This document shows positions 49,498-63,842 of a stretch of DNA of 64,000 nt, one piece after another (within the stretch, counting starts at the first letter, position 1; the number at the start of each line of letters is the position of its first letter). Where the stretch lies: the NCBI GenBank assembly GCA_954871525.1, contig CATOZS010000072.1, forward strand, positions 1-64,000, read 5' to 3'. The DNA is from Parietaria judaica (taxonomy: Eukaryota > Streptophyta > Magnoliopsida > Rosales > Urticaceae). Below the pieces are notes generated by a model. That model saw only the letters and a list, made by a program, of their open reading frames with translations, was not told the origin of the DNA and searched no databases. The position numbers and the translations under genes are program-made.

Positions 49498-52400
49498 CGA
49501 CTTTTAGGTCGTAAACAATGTAAAATAAAGAAATGCTATAGGAAATGCTATAGCATTTCCTATGGAGTTTTACGTCAACAATTTAATCCTTGCATATTTT
49601 TGCATGAGAACGCTTGTAATATTAAAATTCCAATGTATAAGCCCTAAAATCATTATTTTTTCAATTGGTTCGAAATTTAAGGTTGTAAAAAATGTAAAAT
49701 AAAGAAATGCTATAGGAAATGCTATAGCATTTCCTATGGCATTTCTCGTCAACAATTTAATCCTTGCATATATTTGCATGAGAACTCTTGTTATATTCAA
49801 ATTCCAATGTATAAGCCCTAAAATCATTATTTTTTCAATTGGTTTGAAATTTAAGGTTGTAAAAAATGTAAAATAAGAAATGCTATAGGAAATGCTATAG
49901 CATTTCGTATGGCATTTCTCGTCAACAATTTAATCCTTGCATATTTTTGCATGAGAACTCTTGTTATATTCAAATTCCAATGTATAAGCCCTAAAATCAT
50001 TATTTTTTCAATTGGTTTGAAATATAAGGTTGTAAAAAATGTAAAATAATGAAATGCTATAGGAAATGCTATAGCATTTCGTATGGCATTTCTCGTCAAC
50101 AATTTAATCCTTGCATATTTTTGCATGAGAACTCTTGTTATATTCAAATTCCAATGTATAAGCCCTAAAATCATTATTTTTTCAATTGGTTCGACTTTTA
50201 GGTCGTAAACAATGTAATATAAAGAAATGCTATAGGAAATGCTATAGCATTTCCTATGGAATTTAACGTCAACAATTTAATCCTTGCATATTTTTGCATG
50301 AGAACGCTTGTAATATTAAAATTCCAACGTATAAGCCCTAAATTCATTATTTTTTCAATTGGTTTGAAATTTAAGGTTGTAAAAAAATGTAAAATAAAGA
50401 AATGCTATAGGAAATGGTATAGCATTTCCTATGGCATTTCTCGTCAACAATTTAATCCTTGCATATTTTTGCATGAGAACTCTTGTTATATTCAAATTCC
50501 AATGTATAAGCCCTAAAATCATTATTTTTTTCAATTGGTTTGAAATATAAGGTTGTAAAAAATGTAAAATAATGAAATGCTATAGGAAATGCTATAGCAT
50601 TTCGTATGGCATTTCTCGTCAACAATTTAATCCCTGCATATTTTTTCATGAGAACTCTTGTTATATTCAAATTCCAATGTATAAGCCCTAAAATCATTAT
50701 TTTTTCAATTGGTTCGACTTTTAGGTCGTAAACAATGTAAAATAAAGAAATGCTATAGGAAATGCTATAGCATTTCCTATGGAATTTAACGTCAACAATT
50801 TAATCCTTGCATATTTTGCATGAGAACGCTTGTAATATTAAAATTCCAATGTATAAGCCCTAAAATCATTATTTTTTCAATTGGTTCGAAATTTAAGGTT
50901 GTAAAAAATGTAAAATAAAGAAATGCTATAGGAAATGCTATAGCATTTCCTATGGCATTTCTCGTCAACAATTTAATCCTTACATATATTTGCATGAGAA
51001 CTCTTGTTATATTCAAATTCCAATGTATAAGCCCTAAAATCATTATTTTTTCAATTGGTTTGAAATTTAAGGTTGTAAAAAATGTAAAATAAAGAAATGC
51101 TATAGGAAATGCTATAGCATTTCGTATGGCATTTCTCGTCAACAATTTAATCCTTGCATATTTTTGCATGAGAACTCTTGTTATATTCAAATTCCAATGT
51201 ATAAGCCCTAAAATCATTATTTTTTCAATTGGTTCGACTTTTAGGTCGTAAACAATGTAAAATAAAGAAATGCTATAGGAAATGCTATAGCATTTCCTAT
51301 GGAGTTTTACGTCAACAATTTAATCCTTGCATATTTTTGCATGAGAACGCTTGTAATATTAAAATTCCAATGTATAAGCCCTAAAATCATTATTTTTTCA
51401 ATTGGTTCGAAATTTAAGGTTGTAAAAAATGTAAAATAAAGAAATGCTATAGGAAATGCTATAGCATTTCCTATGGCATTTCTCGTCAACAATTTAATCC
51501 TTGCATATTTTTGCATGAGAACTCTTGTTATATTCAAATTCCAATGTATAAGCCCTAAAATCATTATTTTTTCAATTGGTTTGAAATTTAAGGTTGTGAA
51601 AAATGTAAAATAAAGAAATGCTATAGGAAATGCTATAGCATTTCGTATGGCATTTCTCGTCAACAATTTAATCCTTGCATATTTTTGCATGAGAACTCTT
51701 GTTATATTCAAATTCCAATGTATAAGCCCTAAAATCATTATTTTTTCAATTGGTTCGACTTTTAGGTCGTAAACAATGTAAAATAAAGAAATGCTATAGG
51801 AAATGCTATAGCATTTCCTATGGAATTTAACGTCAACAATTTAATCCTTGCATATTTTTGCATGAGAACGCTTGTAATATTAAAATTCCAACGTATAAGC
51901 CCTAAATTCATTATTTTTTCAATTGGTTTGAAATTTAAGGTTGTAAAAAATGTAAAATAAAGAAATGCTATTGGAAATGGTATAGCATTTCCTATGGCAT
52001 TTCTCGTCAACAATTTAATCCTTGCATATTTTTGCATGAGAACTCTTGTTATATTCAAATTCCAATGTATAAGCCCTAAAATCATTATTTTTTCAATTGG
52101 TTTGAAATATAAGGTTGTAAAAAATGTAAAATAATGAAATGCTATAGGAAATGCTATAGCATTTCGTATGGCATTTCTCGTCAACAATTTAATCCCTGCA
52201 TATTTTTTCATGAGAACTCTTGTTATATTCAAATTCCAATGTATAAGCCCTAAAATCATTATTTTTTCAATTGGTTCGACTTTTAGGTCGTAAACAATGT
52301 AAAATAAAGAAATGCTATAGGAAATGCTATAGCATTTCCTATGGAATTTTACGTCAACAATTTAATCCTTGCATATTTTGCATGAGAACGCTTGTAATAT

Positions 52401-53837
52401 TAAAATTCCAATGTATAAGCCCTAAAATCATTATTTTTTCAATTGGTTCGAAATTTAAGGTTGTAAAAAATGTAAAATAAAGAAATGCTATAGGAAATGC
52501 TATAGCATTTCCTATGGCATTTCTCGTCAACAATTTAATCCTTACATATATTTGCATGAGAACTCTTGTTATATTCAAATTCCAATGTATAAGCCCTAAA
52601 ATCATTATTTTTTCAATTGGTTTGAAATTTAAGGTTGTAAAAAATGTAAAATAAAGAAATGCTATAGGAAATGCTATAGCATTTCGTATGGCATTTCTCG
52701 TCAACAATTTAATCCTTGCATATTTTTGCATGAGAACTCTTGTTATATTCAAATTCCAATGTATAAGCCCTAAAATCATTATTTTTTCAATTGGTTCGAC
52801 TTTTAGGTCGTAAACAATGTAAAATAAAGAAATGCTATAGGAAATGCTATAGCATTTCCTATGGAGTTTTACGTCAACAATTTAATCCTTGCATATTTTT
52901 GCATGAGAACGCTTGTAATATTAAAATTCCAATGTATAAGCCCTAAAATCATTATTTTTTCAATTGGTTCGAAATTTAAGGTTGTAAAAAATGTAAAATA
53001 AAGAAATGCTATAGGAAATGCTATAGCATTTCCTATGGCATTTCTCGTCAACAATTTAATCCTTGCATATATTTGCATGAGAACTCTTGTTATATTCAAA
53101 TTCCAATGTATAAGCCCTAAAATCATTATTTTTTCAATTGGTTTGAAATTTAAGGTTGTGAAAAATGTAAAATAAAGAAATGCTATAGGAAATGCTATAG
53201 CATTTCGTATGGCATTTCTCGTCAACAATTTAATCCTTGCATATTTTTGCATGAGAACTCTTGTTATATTCAAATTCCAATGTATAAGCCCTAAAATCAT
53301 TATTTTTTCAATTGGTTCGACTTTTAGGTCGTAAACAATGTAAAATAAAGAAATGCTATAGGAAATGCTATAGCATTTCCTATGGAATTTTACGTCAACA
53401 ATTTAATCCTTGCATATTTTGCATGAGAACGCTTGTAATATTAAAATTCCAATGTATAAGCCCTAAAATCATTATTTTTTCAATTGGTTCGAAATTTAAG
53501 GTTGTAAAAAATGTAAAATAAAGAAATGCTATAGGAAATGCTATAGCATTTCCTATGGCATTTCTCGTCAACAATTTATTCCTTGCATATATTTGCATGA
53601 GAACTCTTGTTATATTCAAATTCCAATGTATAAGCCCTAAAATCATTATTTTTTCAATTGGTTTGAAATTTAAGGTTGTAAAAAATGTAAAATAAAGAAA
53701 TGCTATAGGAAATGCTATAGCATTTCGTATGGCATTTCTCGTCAACAATTTAATCCTTGCATATTTTTGCATGAGAACTCTTGTTATATTCAAATTCCAA
53801 TGTATAAGCCCTAAAATCATTATTTTTTCAATTGGTT
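49498..53837. repeat. Returning 3-mer family with 1562-bp super-unit
   Basis: Units start at 49498 (694), 50192 (523), 50715 (520), 51235 (521), 51756 (521), 52277 (520), 52797 (521) and 53318 (520). The trio at 50192 recurs at 51756 with the private markers AATCCCTGCATATTTTTTC (near 50629 and 52191) and CCTTACATATATTTGC (near 50979 and 52541). The markers GGAGTTTTACG, GCATATTTTGCATG and GCATATATTTGC tie this block to 0.2-7.2 kb, over 42 kb away. GTTGTGAAAAATG occurs near 51594 and 53156. Confidence 0.92.
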
Positions 53838-55053
53838 CGACTTTTAGGTCGTAAACAATGTAAAATAAAGAAATGCTATAGGAAATGCTATAGCATTTCC
53901 TATGGAGTTTTACGTCAACAATTTAATCCTTGCATATTTTTGCATGAGAACGCTTGTAATATTAAAATTCCAATGTATAAGCCCTAAAATCATTATTTTT
54001 TCAATTGGTTCAAAATTTAAGGTTGTAAAAAATGTAAAATAAAGAAATGCTATAGGAAATGCTATAGCATTTCCTATGGCATTTCTCGTCAACAATTTAA
54101 TCCTTGCATATATTTGCATGAGAACTCTTGTTATATTCAAATTCCAATGTATAAGCCCTAAAATCATTATTTTTTCAATTGGTTTGAAATTTAAGGTTGT
54201 AAAAAATGTAAAATAAAGAAATGCTATAGGAAATGCTATAGCATTTCGTATGGCATTTCTCGTCAACAATTTAATCCTTGCATATTTTTGCATGAGAACT
54301 CTTGTTATATTCAAATTCCAATGTATAAGCCCTAAAATCATTAGTTTTTCAATTGGTTCAAAATATAAGGTTGTAAAAAATGTAAAATAATGAAATGCTA
54401 TAGGAAATGCTATAGCATTTCCTATGGCATTTCTCGTCAACAATTTAATCCTTGCATATATTTGCATGAGAACTCTTGTTATATTCAAATTCCAATGTAT
54501 AAGCCCTAAAATCATTATTTTTTCAATTGGTTTGACTTTTAGGTAGTAAACAATGTAAAATAAAGAAATGCTATAGGAAATGCTATAGCATTTCCTATGG
54601 AATTTAACGTCAACAATTTAATCCTTGCATATTTTTGCATGAGAACGCTTGTAATATTAAAATTCCAACGTATAAGCCCTAAATTCATTATTTTTTCAAT
54701 TGGTTTGAAATTTAAGGTTGTAAAAAATGTAAAATAAAGAAATGCTATAGGAAATGCTATAGCATTTCCTATGGCATTTCTCGTCAACAATTTAATCCTT
54801 GCATATTTTTGCATGAGAACTCTTGTTATATTCAAATTCCAATGTATAAGCCCTAAAATCATTATTTTTTCAATTGGTTTGAAATATAAGGTTGTAAAAA
54901 ATGTAAAATAATGAAATGCTATAGGAAATGCTATAGCATTTCGTATGGCATTTCTCGTCAACAATTTAATCCTTGCATATTTTTGCATGAGAACTCTTGT
55001 TATATTCAAATTCCAATGTATAAGCCCTAAAATCATTATTTTTTCAATTGGTT
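53838..55053. repeat. HOR units 695 and 521 bp
   Basis: Unit 53838 (695) has GGAGTTTTACG from the preceding family but its last monomer has CATTAGTTTTTC, as in the 14165, 16071 and 21423 lineage, and leads to a TGACTTTT junction. Unit 54533 (521) opens with TGACTTTTAGGTAG, a private base change that breaks the CGAC/GTCG arms. Confidence 0.9.
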
Positions 55054-57475
55054 TGACTTTTAGGTCGTAAACAATGTAAAATAAAGAAATGCTATAGGAA
55101 ATGCTATAGCATTTCCTATGGAATTTTACGTCAACAATTTAATCCTTGCATATTTTTGCATGAGAACGCTTGTAATATTAAAATTCCAATGTATAAGCCC
55201 TAAAATCATTATTTTTTCAATTGGTTCGAAATTTAAGGTTGTAAAAAATGTAAAATAAAGAAATGCTATAGGAAATGCTATAGCATTTCCTATGGCATTT
55301 CTCGTCAACAATTTAATCCTTGCATATTTTTGCATGAGAACTCTTGTTATATTCAAATTCCAATGTATAAGCCCTAAAATCATTATTTTTTCAATTGGTT
55401 TGAAATTTAAGGTTGTAAAAAATGTAAAATAAAGAAATGCTATAGGAAATGCTATAGCATTTCGTATGGCATTTCTCGTCAACAATTTAATCCTTGCATA
55501 TTTTTGCATGAGAACTCTTGTTATATTCAAATTCCAATGTATAAGCCCTAAAATCATTATTTTTTCAATTGGTTTGAAATATAAGGTTGTAAAAAATGTA
55601 AAATAATGAAATGCTATAGGAAATGCTATAGCATTTCGTATGGCATTTCTCGTCAACAATTTAATCCTTGCATATTTTTGCATGAGAACTCTTGTTATAT
55701 TCAAATTCCAATGTATAAGCCCTAAAATCATTATTTTTTCAATTGGTTCGACTTTTAGGTCGTAAACAATGTAAAATAAAGAAATGCTATAGGAAATGCT
55801 ATAGCATTTCCTATGGAATTTAACGTCAACAATTTAATCCTTGCATATTTTTGCATGAGAACGCTTGTAATATTAAAATTCCAACGTATAAGCCCTAAAT
55901 TCATTATTTTTTCAATTGGTTTGAAATTTAAGGTTGTAAAAAATGTAAAATAAAGAAATGCTATAGGAAATGCTATAGTATTAGGCATTTCTCGTCAACA
56001 ATTTAATCCTTGCATATTTTTGCATGAGAACTCTTGTTATATTCAAATTCCAATGTATAAGCCCTAAAATCATTATTTTTTCAATTGGTTTGAAATATAA
56101 GGTTGTAAAAAATGTAAAATAATGAAATGCTATAGGAAATGCTATAGCATTTCGTATGGCATTTCTCGTCAACAATTTAATCCTTGCATATTTTTGCATG
56201 AGAACTCTTGTTATATTCAAATTCCAATGTATAAGCCCTAAAATCATTATTTTTTCAATTGGTTCGACTTTTAGGTCGTAAACAATGTAAAATAAAGAAA
56301 TGCTATAGGAAATGCTATAGCATTTCCTATGGAATTTTACGTCAACAATTTAATCCTTGCATATTTTTGCATGAGAACGCTTGTAATATTAAAATTCCAA
56401 TGTATAAGCCCTAAAATCATTATTTTTTCAATTGGTTCGAAATTTAAGGTTGTAAAAAATGTAAAATAAAGAAATGCTATAGGAAATGCTATAGCATTTC
56501 CTATGGCATTTCTCGTCAACAATTTAATCCTTGCATATTTTTGCATGAGAACTCTTGTTATATTCAAATTCCAATGTATAAGCCCTAAAATCATTATTTT
56601 TTCAATTGGTTTGAAATTTAAGGTTGTAAAAAATGTAAAATAAAGAAATGCTATAGGAAATGCTATAGCATTTCGTATGGCATTTCTCGTCAACAATTTA
56701 ATCCTTGCATATTTTTGCATGAGAACTCTTGTTATATTCAAATTCCAATGTATAAGCCCTAAAATCATTATTTTTTCAATTGGTTTGAAATATAAGGTTG
56801 TAAAAAATGTAAAATAATGAAATGCTATAGGAAATGCTATAGCATTTCGTATGGCATTTCTCGTCAACAATTTAATCCTTGCATATTTTTGCATGAGAAC
56901 TCTTGTTATATTCAAATTCCAATGTATAAGCCCTAAAATCATTATTTTTTCAATTGGTTCGACTTTTAGGTCGTAAACAATGAAAAATAAAGAAATGCTA
57001 TAGGAAATGCTATAGCATTTCCTATGGAATTTAACGTCAACAATTTAATCCTTGCATATTTTTGCATGAGAACGCTTGTAATATTAAAATTCCAATGTAT
57101 AAGCCCTAAATTCATTATTTTTTCAATTGGTTTGAAATTTAAGGTTGTAAAAAATGTAAAATAAAGAAATGCTATAGGAAATGCTATAGTATTAGGCATT
57201 TCTCGTCAACAATTTAATCCTTGCATATTTTTGCATGAGAACTCTTGTTATATTCAAATTCCAATGTATAAGCCCTAAAATCATTATTTTTTCAATTGGT
57301 TTGAAATATAAGGTTGTAAAAAATGTAAAATAATGAAATGCTATAGGAAATGCTATAGCATTTCGTATGGCATTTCTCGTCAACAATTTAATCCTTGCAT
57401 ATTTTTGCATGAGAACTCTTGTTATATTCAAATTCCAATGTATAAGCCCTAAAATCATTATTTTTTCAATTGGTT
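55054..57475. repeat. Two copies of a 1211-bp super-HOR (695+516)
   Basis: Units at 55054 (695), 55749 (516), 56265 (695) and 56960 (516), offset exactly 1211 bp. The 516-bp units carry the 5-bp shorter arm with a further C to T change (AGTATTAGGCATTTC near 55977 and 57188), also present near 60974 but not in the seven 516-bp units and one 342-bp unit further left. This marks a derived sublineage confined to the right end. Confidence 0.93.
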
Positions 57476-60400
57476 CGACTTTTAGGTCGTAAACAATGTA
57501 AAATAAAGAAATTCTATAGGAAATGCTATAGCATTTCCTATGGAATTTTACGTCAACAATTTAATCCTTGCATATTTTTGCATGAGAACGCTTGTAATAT
57601 TAAAATTCCAATGTATAAGCCCTAAAATCATTATTTTTTCAATTGGTTCGAAATTTAAGGTTGTAAAAAATGTTAAAATAAAGAAATGCTATAGGAAATG
57701 CTATAGCATTTCCTATGGCATTTCTCGTCAACAATTTAATCCTTGCATATTTTTGCATGAGAACTCTTGTTATATTCAAATTCCAATGTATAAGCCCTAA
57801 AATCATTATTTTTTCAATTGGTTTGAAATTTAAGGTTGTAAAAAATGTAAAATAAAGAAATGCTATAGGAAATGCTATAGCATTTCGTATGGCATTTCTC
57901 GTCAACAATTTAATCCTTGCATATTTTTGCATGAGAACTCTTGTTATATTCAAATTCCAATGTATAAGCCCTAAAATCATTATTTTTTCAATTGGTTTGA
58001 AATATAAGGTTGTAAAAAATGTAAAATAATGAAATGCTATAGGAAATGCTATAGCATTTCGTATGGCATTTCTCGTCAACAATTTAATCCTTGCATATTT
58101 TTGCATGAGAACTCTTGTTATATTCAAATTCCAATGTATAAGCCCTAAAATCATTATTTTTTCAATTGGTTCGACTTTTAGGTCGTAAACAATGTAAAAT
58201 AAAGAAATGCTATAGGAAATGCTATATGGAATTTAACGTCAACAATTTAATCCTTGCATATTTTTGCATGAGAACGCTTGTAATATTAAAATTCCAACGT
58301 ATAAGCCCTAAATTCATTATTTTTTCAATTGGTTTGAAATTTAAGGTTGTAAAAAATGTAAAATAAAGAAATGCTATAGGAAATGGTATAGCATTTCCTA
58401 TGGCATTTCTCGTCAAAAATTTAATCCTTGCATATTTTTGCATGAGAACTCTTGTTATATTCAAATTCCAATGTAAAAGCCCTAAAATCATTATTTTTTC
58501 AATTGGTTTGAAATATAAGGTTGTAAAAAATGTAAAATATTGAAATGCTATAGGAAATGCTATAGCATTTCGTAAAGCATTTCTCGTCAACAATTTAATC
58601 CTTGCATATTTTTGCATGAGAACTCTTGTTATATTCAAATTCCAATGTATAAGCCCTAAAATCATTATTTTTTCAATTGGTTCGACTTTTAGGTCGTAAA
58701 CAATGTAAAATAAAGAAATGCTATAGGAAATGCTATAGCATTTCCTATGGAATTTAACGTCAACAATTTAATCCTTGCATATTTTTGCATGAGAACGCTT
58801 GTAATATTAAAATTCCAATGTATAAGCCCTAAAATCATTATTTTTTCAATTGGTTCGAAATTTAAGGTTGTAAAAAATGTAAAATAAAGAAATGCTATAG
58901 GAAATGCTATAGCATTTCCTATGGCATTTCTCGTCAACAATTTAATCCTTGCATATTTTTGCATGAGAACTCTTGTTATATTCCAATTCCAATGTATAAG
59001 CCCTAAAATAATTATTTTTTTCAATTAGTTCGAAATTTAAGGTTGTAAAAAATGTAAAATAAAGAAATTCTATAGCATTTCCTATGGCGTTTCTCGTCAA
59101 CAATTTAATCCTTGCATATTTTTGCATGAGAACTCTTGTTATATTCAAATTCCAATGTATAAGCCCTAAAATCATTATTTTTTCAATTGGTTTGAAATTT
59201 AAGGTTGTAAAAAATGTAAAATAAAGAAATGCTATAGGAAATGCTATAGCATTTCGTATGGCATTTCTCGTCAACAATTTAATCCTTGTATATTTTTGCA
59301 TGAGAACTCTTGTTATATTCAAATTCCAATGTATAAGCCCTAAAATCATTATTTTTTCAATTGGTTTGAAATTTAAGGTTGTAAAAAATGTAAAATAAAG
59401 AAATGCTATAGGAAATGCTATAGCATTTCCTATGGCATTTCTCGTCAACAATTTAATCCTTGCATATTTTTGCATGAGAACTCTTGTTATATTCAAATTC
59501 CAATGTATAAGCCCTAAAATCATTATTTTTTCAATTGGTTTGAAATATAAGGTTGTAAAAAATGTAAAATATTGAAATGCTATAGGAAATGCTATAGCAT
59601 TTCGTAAAGCATTTCTCGTCAACAATTTAATCCTTGCATATTTTTGCATGAGAACTCTTGTTATATTCAAATTCCAATGTATAAGCCCTAAAATCATTAT
59701 TTTTTCAATTGGTTCGACTTTTAGGTCGTAAACAATGTAAAATAAAGAAATGCTATAGGAAATGCTATAGCATTTCCTATGGAATTTAACGTCAACAATT
59801 TAATCCTTGCATATTTTTGCATGAGAACGCTTGTAATATTAAAATTCCAATGTATAAGCCCTAAAATCATTATTTTTTCAATTGGTTCGAAATTTAAGGT
59901 TGTAAAAAATGTAAAATAAAGAAATGCTATAGGAAATGCTATAGCATTTCCTATGGCATTTCTCGTCAACAATTTAATCCTTGCATATTTTTGCATGAGA
60001 ACTCTTGTTATATTCCAATTCCAATGTATAAGCCCTAAAATAATTATTTTTTTCAATTGGTTCGAAATTTAAGGTTGTAAAAAATGTAAAATAAAGAAAT
60101 TCTATAGCATTTCCTATGGCGTTTCTCGTCAACAATTTAATCCTTGCATATTTTTGCATGAGAACTCTTGTTATATTCAAATTCCAATGTATAAGCCCTA
60201 AAATCATTATTTTTTCAATTGGTTTGAAATTTAAGGTTGTAAAAAATGTAAAATAAAGAAATGCTATAGGAAATGCTATAGCATTTCGTATGGCATTTCT
60301 CGTCAACAATTTAATCCTTGCATATTTTTGCATGAGAACTCTTGTTATATTCAAATTCCAATGTATAAGCCCTAAAATCATTATTTTTTCAATTGGTTTG

Positions 60401-60746
60401 AAATTTAAGGTTGTAAAAAATGTAAAATAAAGAAATGCTATAGGAAATGCTATAGCATTTCCTATGGCATTTCTCGTCAACAATTTAATCCTTGCATATT
60501 TTTGCATGAGAACTCTTGTTATATTCAAATTCCAATGTATAAGCCCTAAAATCATTATTTTTTCAATTGGTTTGAAATATAAGGTTGTAAAAAATGTAAA
60601 ATAATGAAATGCTATAGGAAATGCTATAGCATTTCGTATGGCATTTCTCGTCAACAATTTAATCCTTGCATATTTTTGCATGAGAACTCTTGTTATATTC
60701 AAATTCCAATGTATAAGCCCTAAAATCATTATTTTTTCAATTGGTT
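57476..60746. repeat. HOR block with tandem 1032-bp 6-mers
   Basis: Units start at 57476 (696), 58172 (511), 58683 (1032) and 59715 (1032). The 511-bp unit lost 10 bp of the palindrome (GCTATATGGAATTT near 58221). The two 6-mers are adjacent tandem copies, each with one 12-bp-shortened palindrome and one extra T (ATTATTTTTTTC near 59011 and 60043). CGTAAAGCATTTC and AATATTGAAATG mark the c monomers near 58540 and 59570. Confidence 0.92.
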
Positions 60747-63700
60747 CGACTTTTAGGTCGTAAACAATGTAAAATAAAGAAATGCTATAGGAAATGCTAT
60801 AGCATTTCCTATGGAATTTAACGTCAACAATTTAATCCTTGCATATTTTTGCATGAGAACGCTTGTAATATTAAAATTCCAACGTATAAGCCCTAAATTC
60901 ATTATTTTTTCAATTGGTTTGAAATTTAAGGTTGTAAAAAATGTAAAATAAAGAAATGCTATAGGAAATGCTATAGTATTAGGCATTTCTCGTCAACAAT
61001 TTAATCCTTGCATATTTTTGCATGAGAACTCTTGTTATATTCAAATTCCAATGTATAAGCCCTAAAATCATTATTTTTTCAATTGGTTTGAAATATAAGG
61101 TTGTAAAAAATGTAAAATAATGAAATGCTATAGGAAATGCTATAGCATTTCGTATGGCATTTCTCGTCAACAATTTAATCCTTGCATATTTTTGCATGAG
61201 AACTCTTGTTATATTCAAATTCCAATGTATAAGCCCTAAAATCATTATTTTTTCAATTGGTTCGACTTTTAGGTCGTAAACAATGTAAAATAAAGAAATG
61301 CTATAGGAAATGCTATAGCATTTCCTATGGAATTTTACGTCAACAATTTAATCCTTGCATATTTTTGCATGAGAACGCTTGTAATATTAAAATTCCAATG
61401 TATAAGCCCTAAAATCATTATTTTTTCAATTGGTTCGAAATTTAAGGTTGTAAAAAATGTAAAATAAAGAAATGCTATAGGAAATGCTATAGCATTTCCT
61501 ATGGCATTTCTCGTCAACAATTTAATCCTTGCATATTTTTGCATGAGAACTCTTGTTATATTCAAATTCCAATGTATAAGCCCTAAAATCATTATTTTTT
61601 CAATTGGTTTGAAATATAAGGTTGTAAAAAATGTAAAATAATGAAATGCTATAGGAAATAGCATTTCGTATGACATTTCTCGTCAACAATTTAATCCTTG
61701 CATATTTTTGCATGAGAACTCTTGTTATATTCAAATTCCAATGTATAAGCCCTAAAAACATTATTTTTTCAATTGGTTTGAAATATAAGGTTGTAAAAAA
61801 TGTAAAATAATGAAATGCTATAGGAAATGCTATAGCATTTCGTATGGCATTTCTCGTCAACAATTTAATCCTTGCATATTTTTGCATGAGAACTCTTGTT
61901 ATATTCAAATTCCAATGTATAAGCCCTAAAATCATTATTTTTTCAATTGGTTCGACTTTTAGGTCGTAAACAATGTAAAATAAAGAAATGCTATAGGAAA
62001 TGCTATATGGAATTTAACGTCAACAATTTAATCCTTGCATATTTTTGCATGAGAACGCTTGTAATATTAAAATTCCAACGTATAAGCCCTAAATTCATTA
62101 TTTTTTCAATTGGTTTGAAATTTAAGGTTGTAAAAAATGTAAAATAAAGAAATGCTATAGGAAATGGTATAGCATTTCCTATGGCATTTCTCGTCAACAA
62201 TTTAATCCTTGCATATTTTTGCATGAGAACTCTTGTTATATTCAAATTCCAATGTAAAAGCCCTAAAATCATTATTTTTTCAATTGGTTTGAAATATAAG
62301 GTTGTAAAAAATGTAAAATATTGAAATGCTATAGGAAATGCTATAGCATTTCGTAAAGCATTTCTCGTCAACAATTTAATCCTTGCATATTTTTGCATGA
62401 GAACTCTTGTTATATTCAAATTCCAATGTATAAGCCCTAAAATCATTATTTTTTCAATTGGTTCGACTTTTAGGTCGTAAACAATGTAAAATAAAGAAAT
62501 GCTATAGGAAATGCTATAGCATTTCCTATGGAATTTAACGTCAACAATTTAATCCTTGCATATTTTTGCATGAGAACGCTTGTAATATTAAAATTCCAAT
62601 GTATAAGCCCTAAAATCATTATTTTTTCAATTGGTTCGAAATTTAAGGTTGTAGAAAATGTAAAATAAAGAAATGCTATAGGAAATGCTATAGCATTTCC
62701 TATGGCATTTCTCGTCAACAATTTAATCCTTGCATATTTTTGCATGAGAACTCTTGTTATATTCCAATTCCAATGTATAAGCCCTAAAATAATTATTTTT
62801 TTCAATTGGTTCGAAATTTAAGGTTGTAAAAAATGTAAAATAAAGAAATTCTATAGCATTTCCTATGGCGTTTCTCGTCAACAATTTAATCCTTGCATAT
62901 TTTTGCATGAGAACTCTTGTTATATTCAAATTCCAATGTATAAGCCCTAAAATCATTATTTTTTCAATTGGTTTGAAATTTAAGGTTGTAAAAAATGTAA
63001 AATAAAGAAATGCTATAGGAAATGCTATAGCATTTCGTATGGCATTTCTCGTCAACAATTTAATCCTTGCATATTTTTGCATGAGAACTCTTGTTATATT
63101 CAAATTGCAATGTATAAGCCCTAAAATCATTATTTTTTCAATTGGTTTGAAATATAAGGTTGTAAAAAATGTAAAATAATGAAATGCTATAGGAAATGCT
63201 ATAGCATTTCGTATGGCATTTCTCGTCAACAATTTAATCCTTGCATATTTTTGCATGAGAACTCTTGTTATATTCAAATTCCAATGTATAAGCCCTAAAA
63301 TCATTATTTTTTCAATTGGTTCGACTTTTAGGTCGTAAACAATGTAAAATAAAGAAATGCTATAGGAAATGCTATAGCATTTCCTATGGAATTTAACGTC
63401 AACAATTTAATCCTTGCATATTTTTGCATGAGAACGCTTGTAATATTAAAATTCCAACGTATAAGCCCTAAATTCATTATTTTTTCAATTGGTTTGAAAT
63501 TTAAGGTTGTAAAAAATGTAAAATAAAGAAATGCTATAGGAAATGCTATAGCATTTCCTATGGCATTTCTCGTCAACAATTTAATCCTTGCATATTTTTG
63601 CATGAGAACTCTTGTTATATTCAAATTCCAATGTATAAGCCCTAAAATCATTATTTTTTCAATTGGTTTGAAATATAAGGTTGTAAAAAATGTAAAATAA

Positions 63701-63842
63701 TGAAATGCTATAGGAAATGCTATAGCATTTCGTATGGCATTTCTCGTCAACAATTTAATCCTTGCATATTTTTGCATGAGAACTCTTGTTATATTCAAAT
63801 TCCAATGTATAAGCCCTAAAATCATTATTTTTTCAATTGGTT
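60747..63842. repeat. HOR block repeating the 511-bp/long-unit module
   Basis: Units start at 60747 (516), 61263 (690), 61953 (511), 62464 (858, a 5-mer) and 63322 (521). The 511-bp unit with its 10-bp loss recurs 3781 bp after the one at 58172, followed by a 5-mer where the earlier copy has a 6-mer. The 690-bp unit lost 5 bp in a palindrome (GGAAATAGCATTTCG near 61655). Confidence 0.92.

Noticed and set aside
200..63842. AATAAA polyadenylation signals in AAAATAAAG
   Set aside because: Expected in such A+T-rich sequence, present in most a and b monomers and absent from c by one base. There is no transcript evidence.
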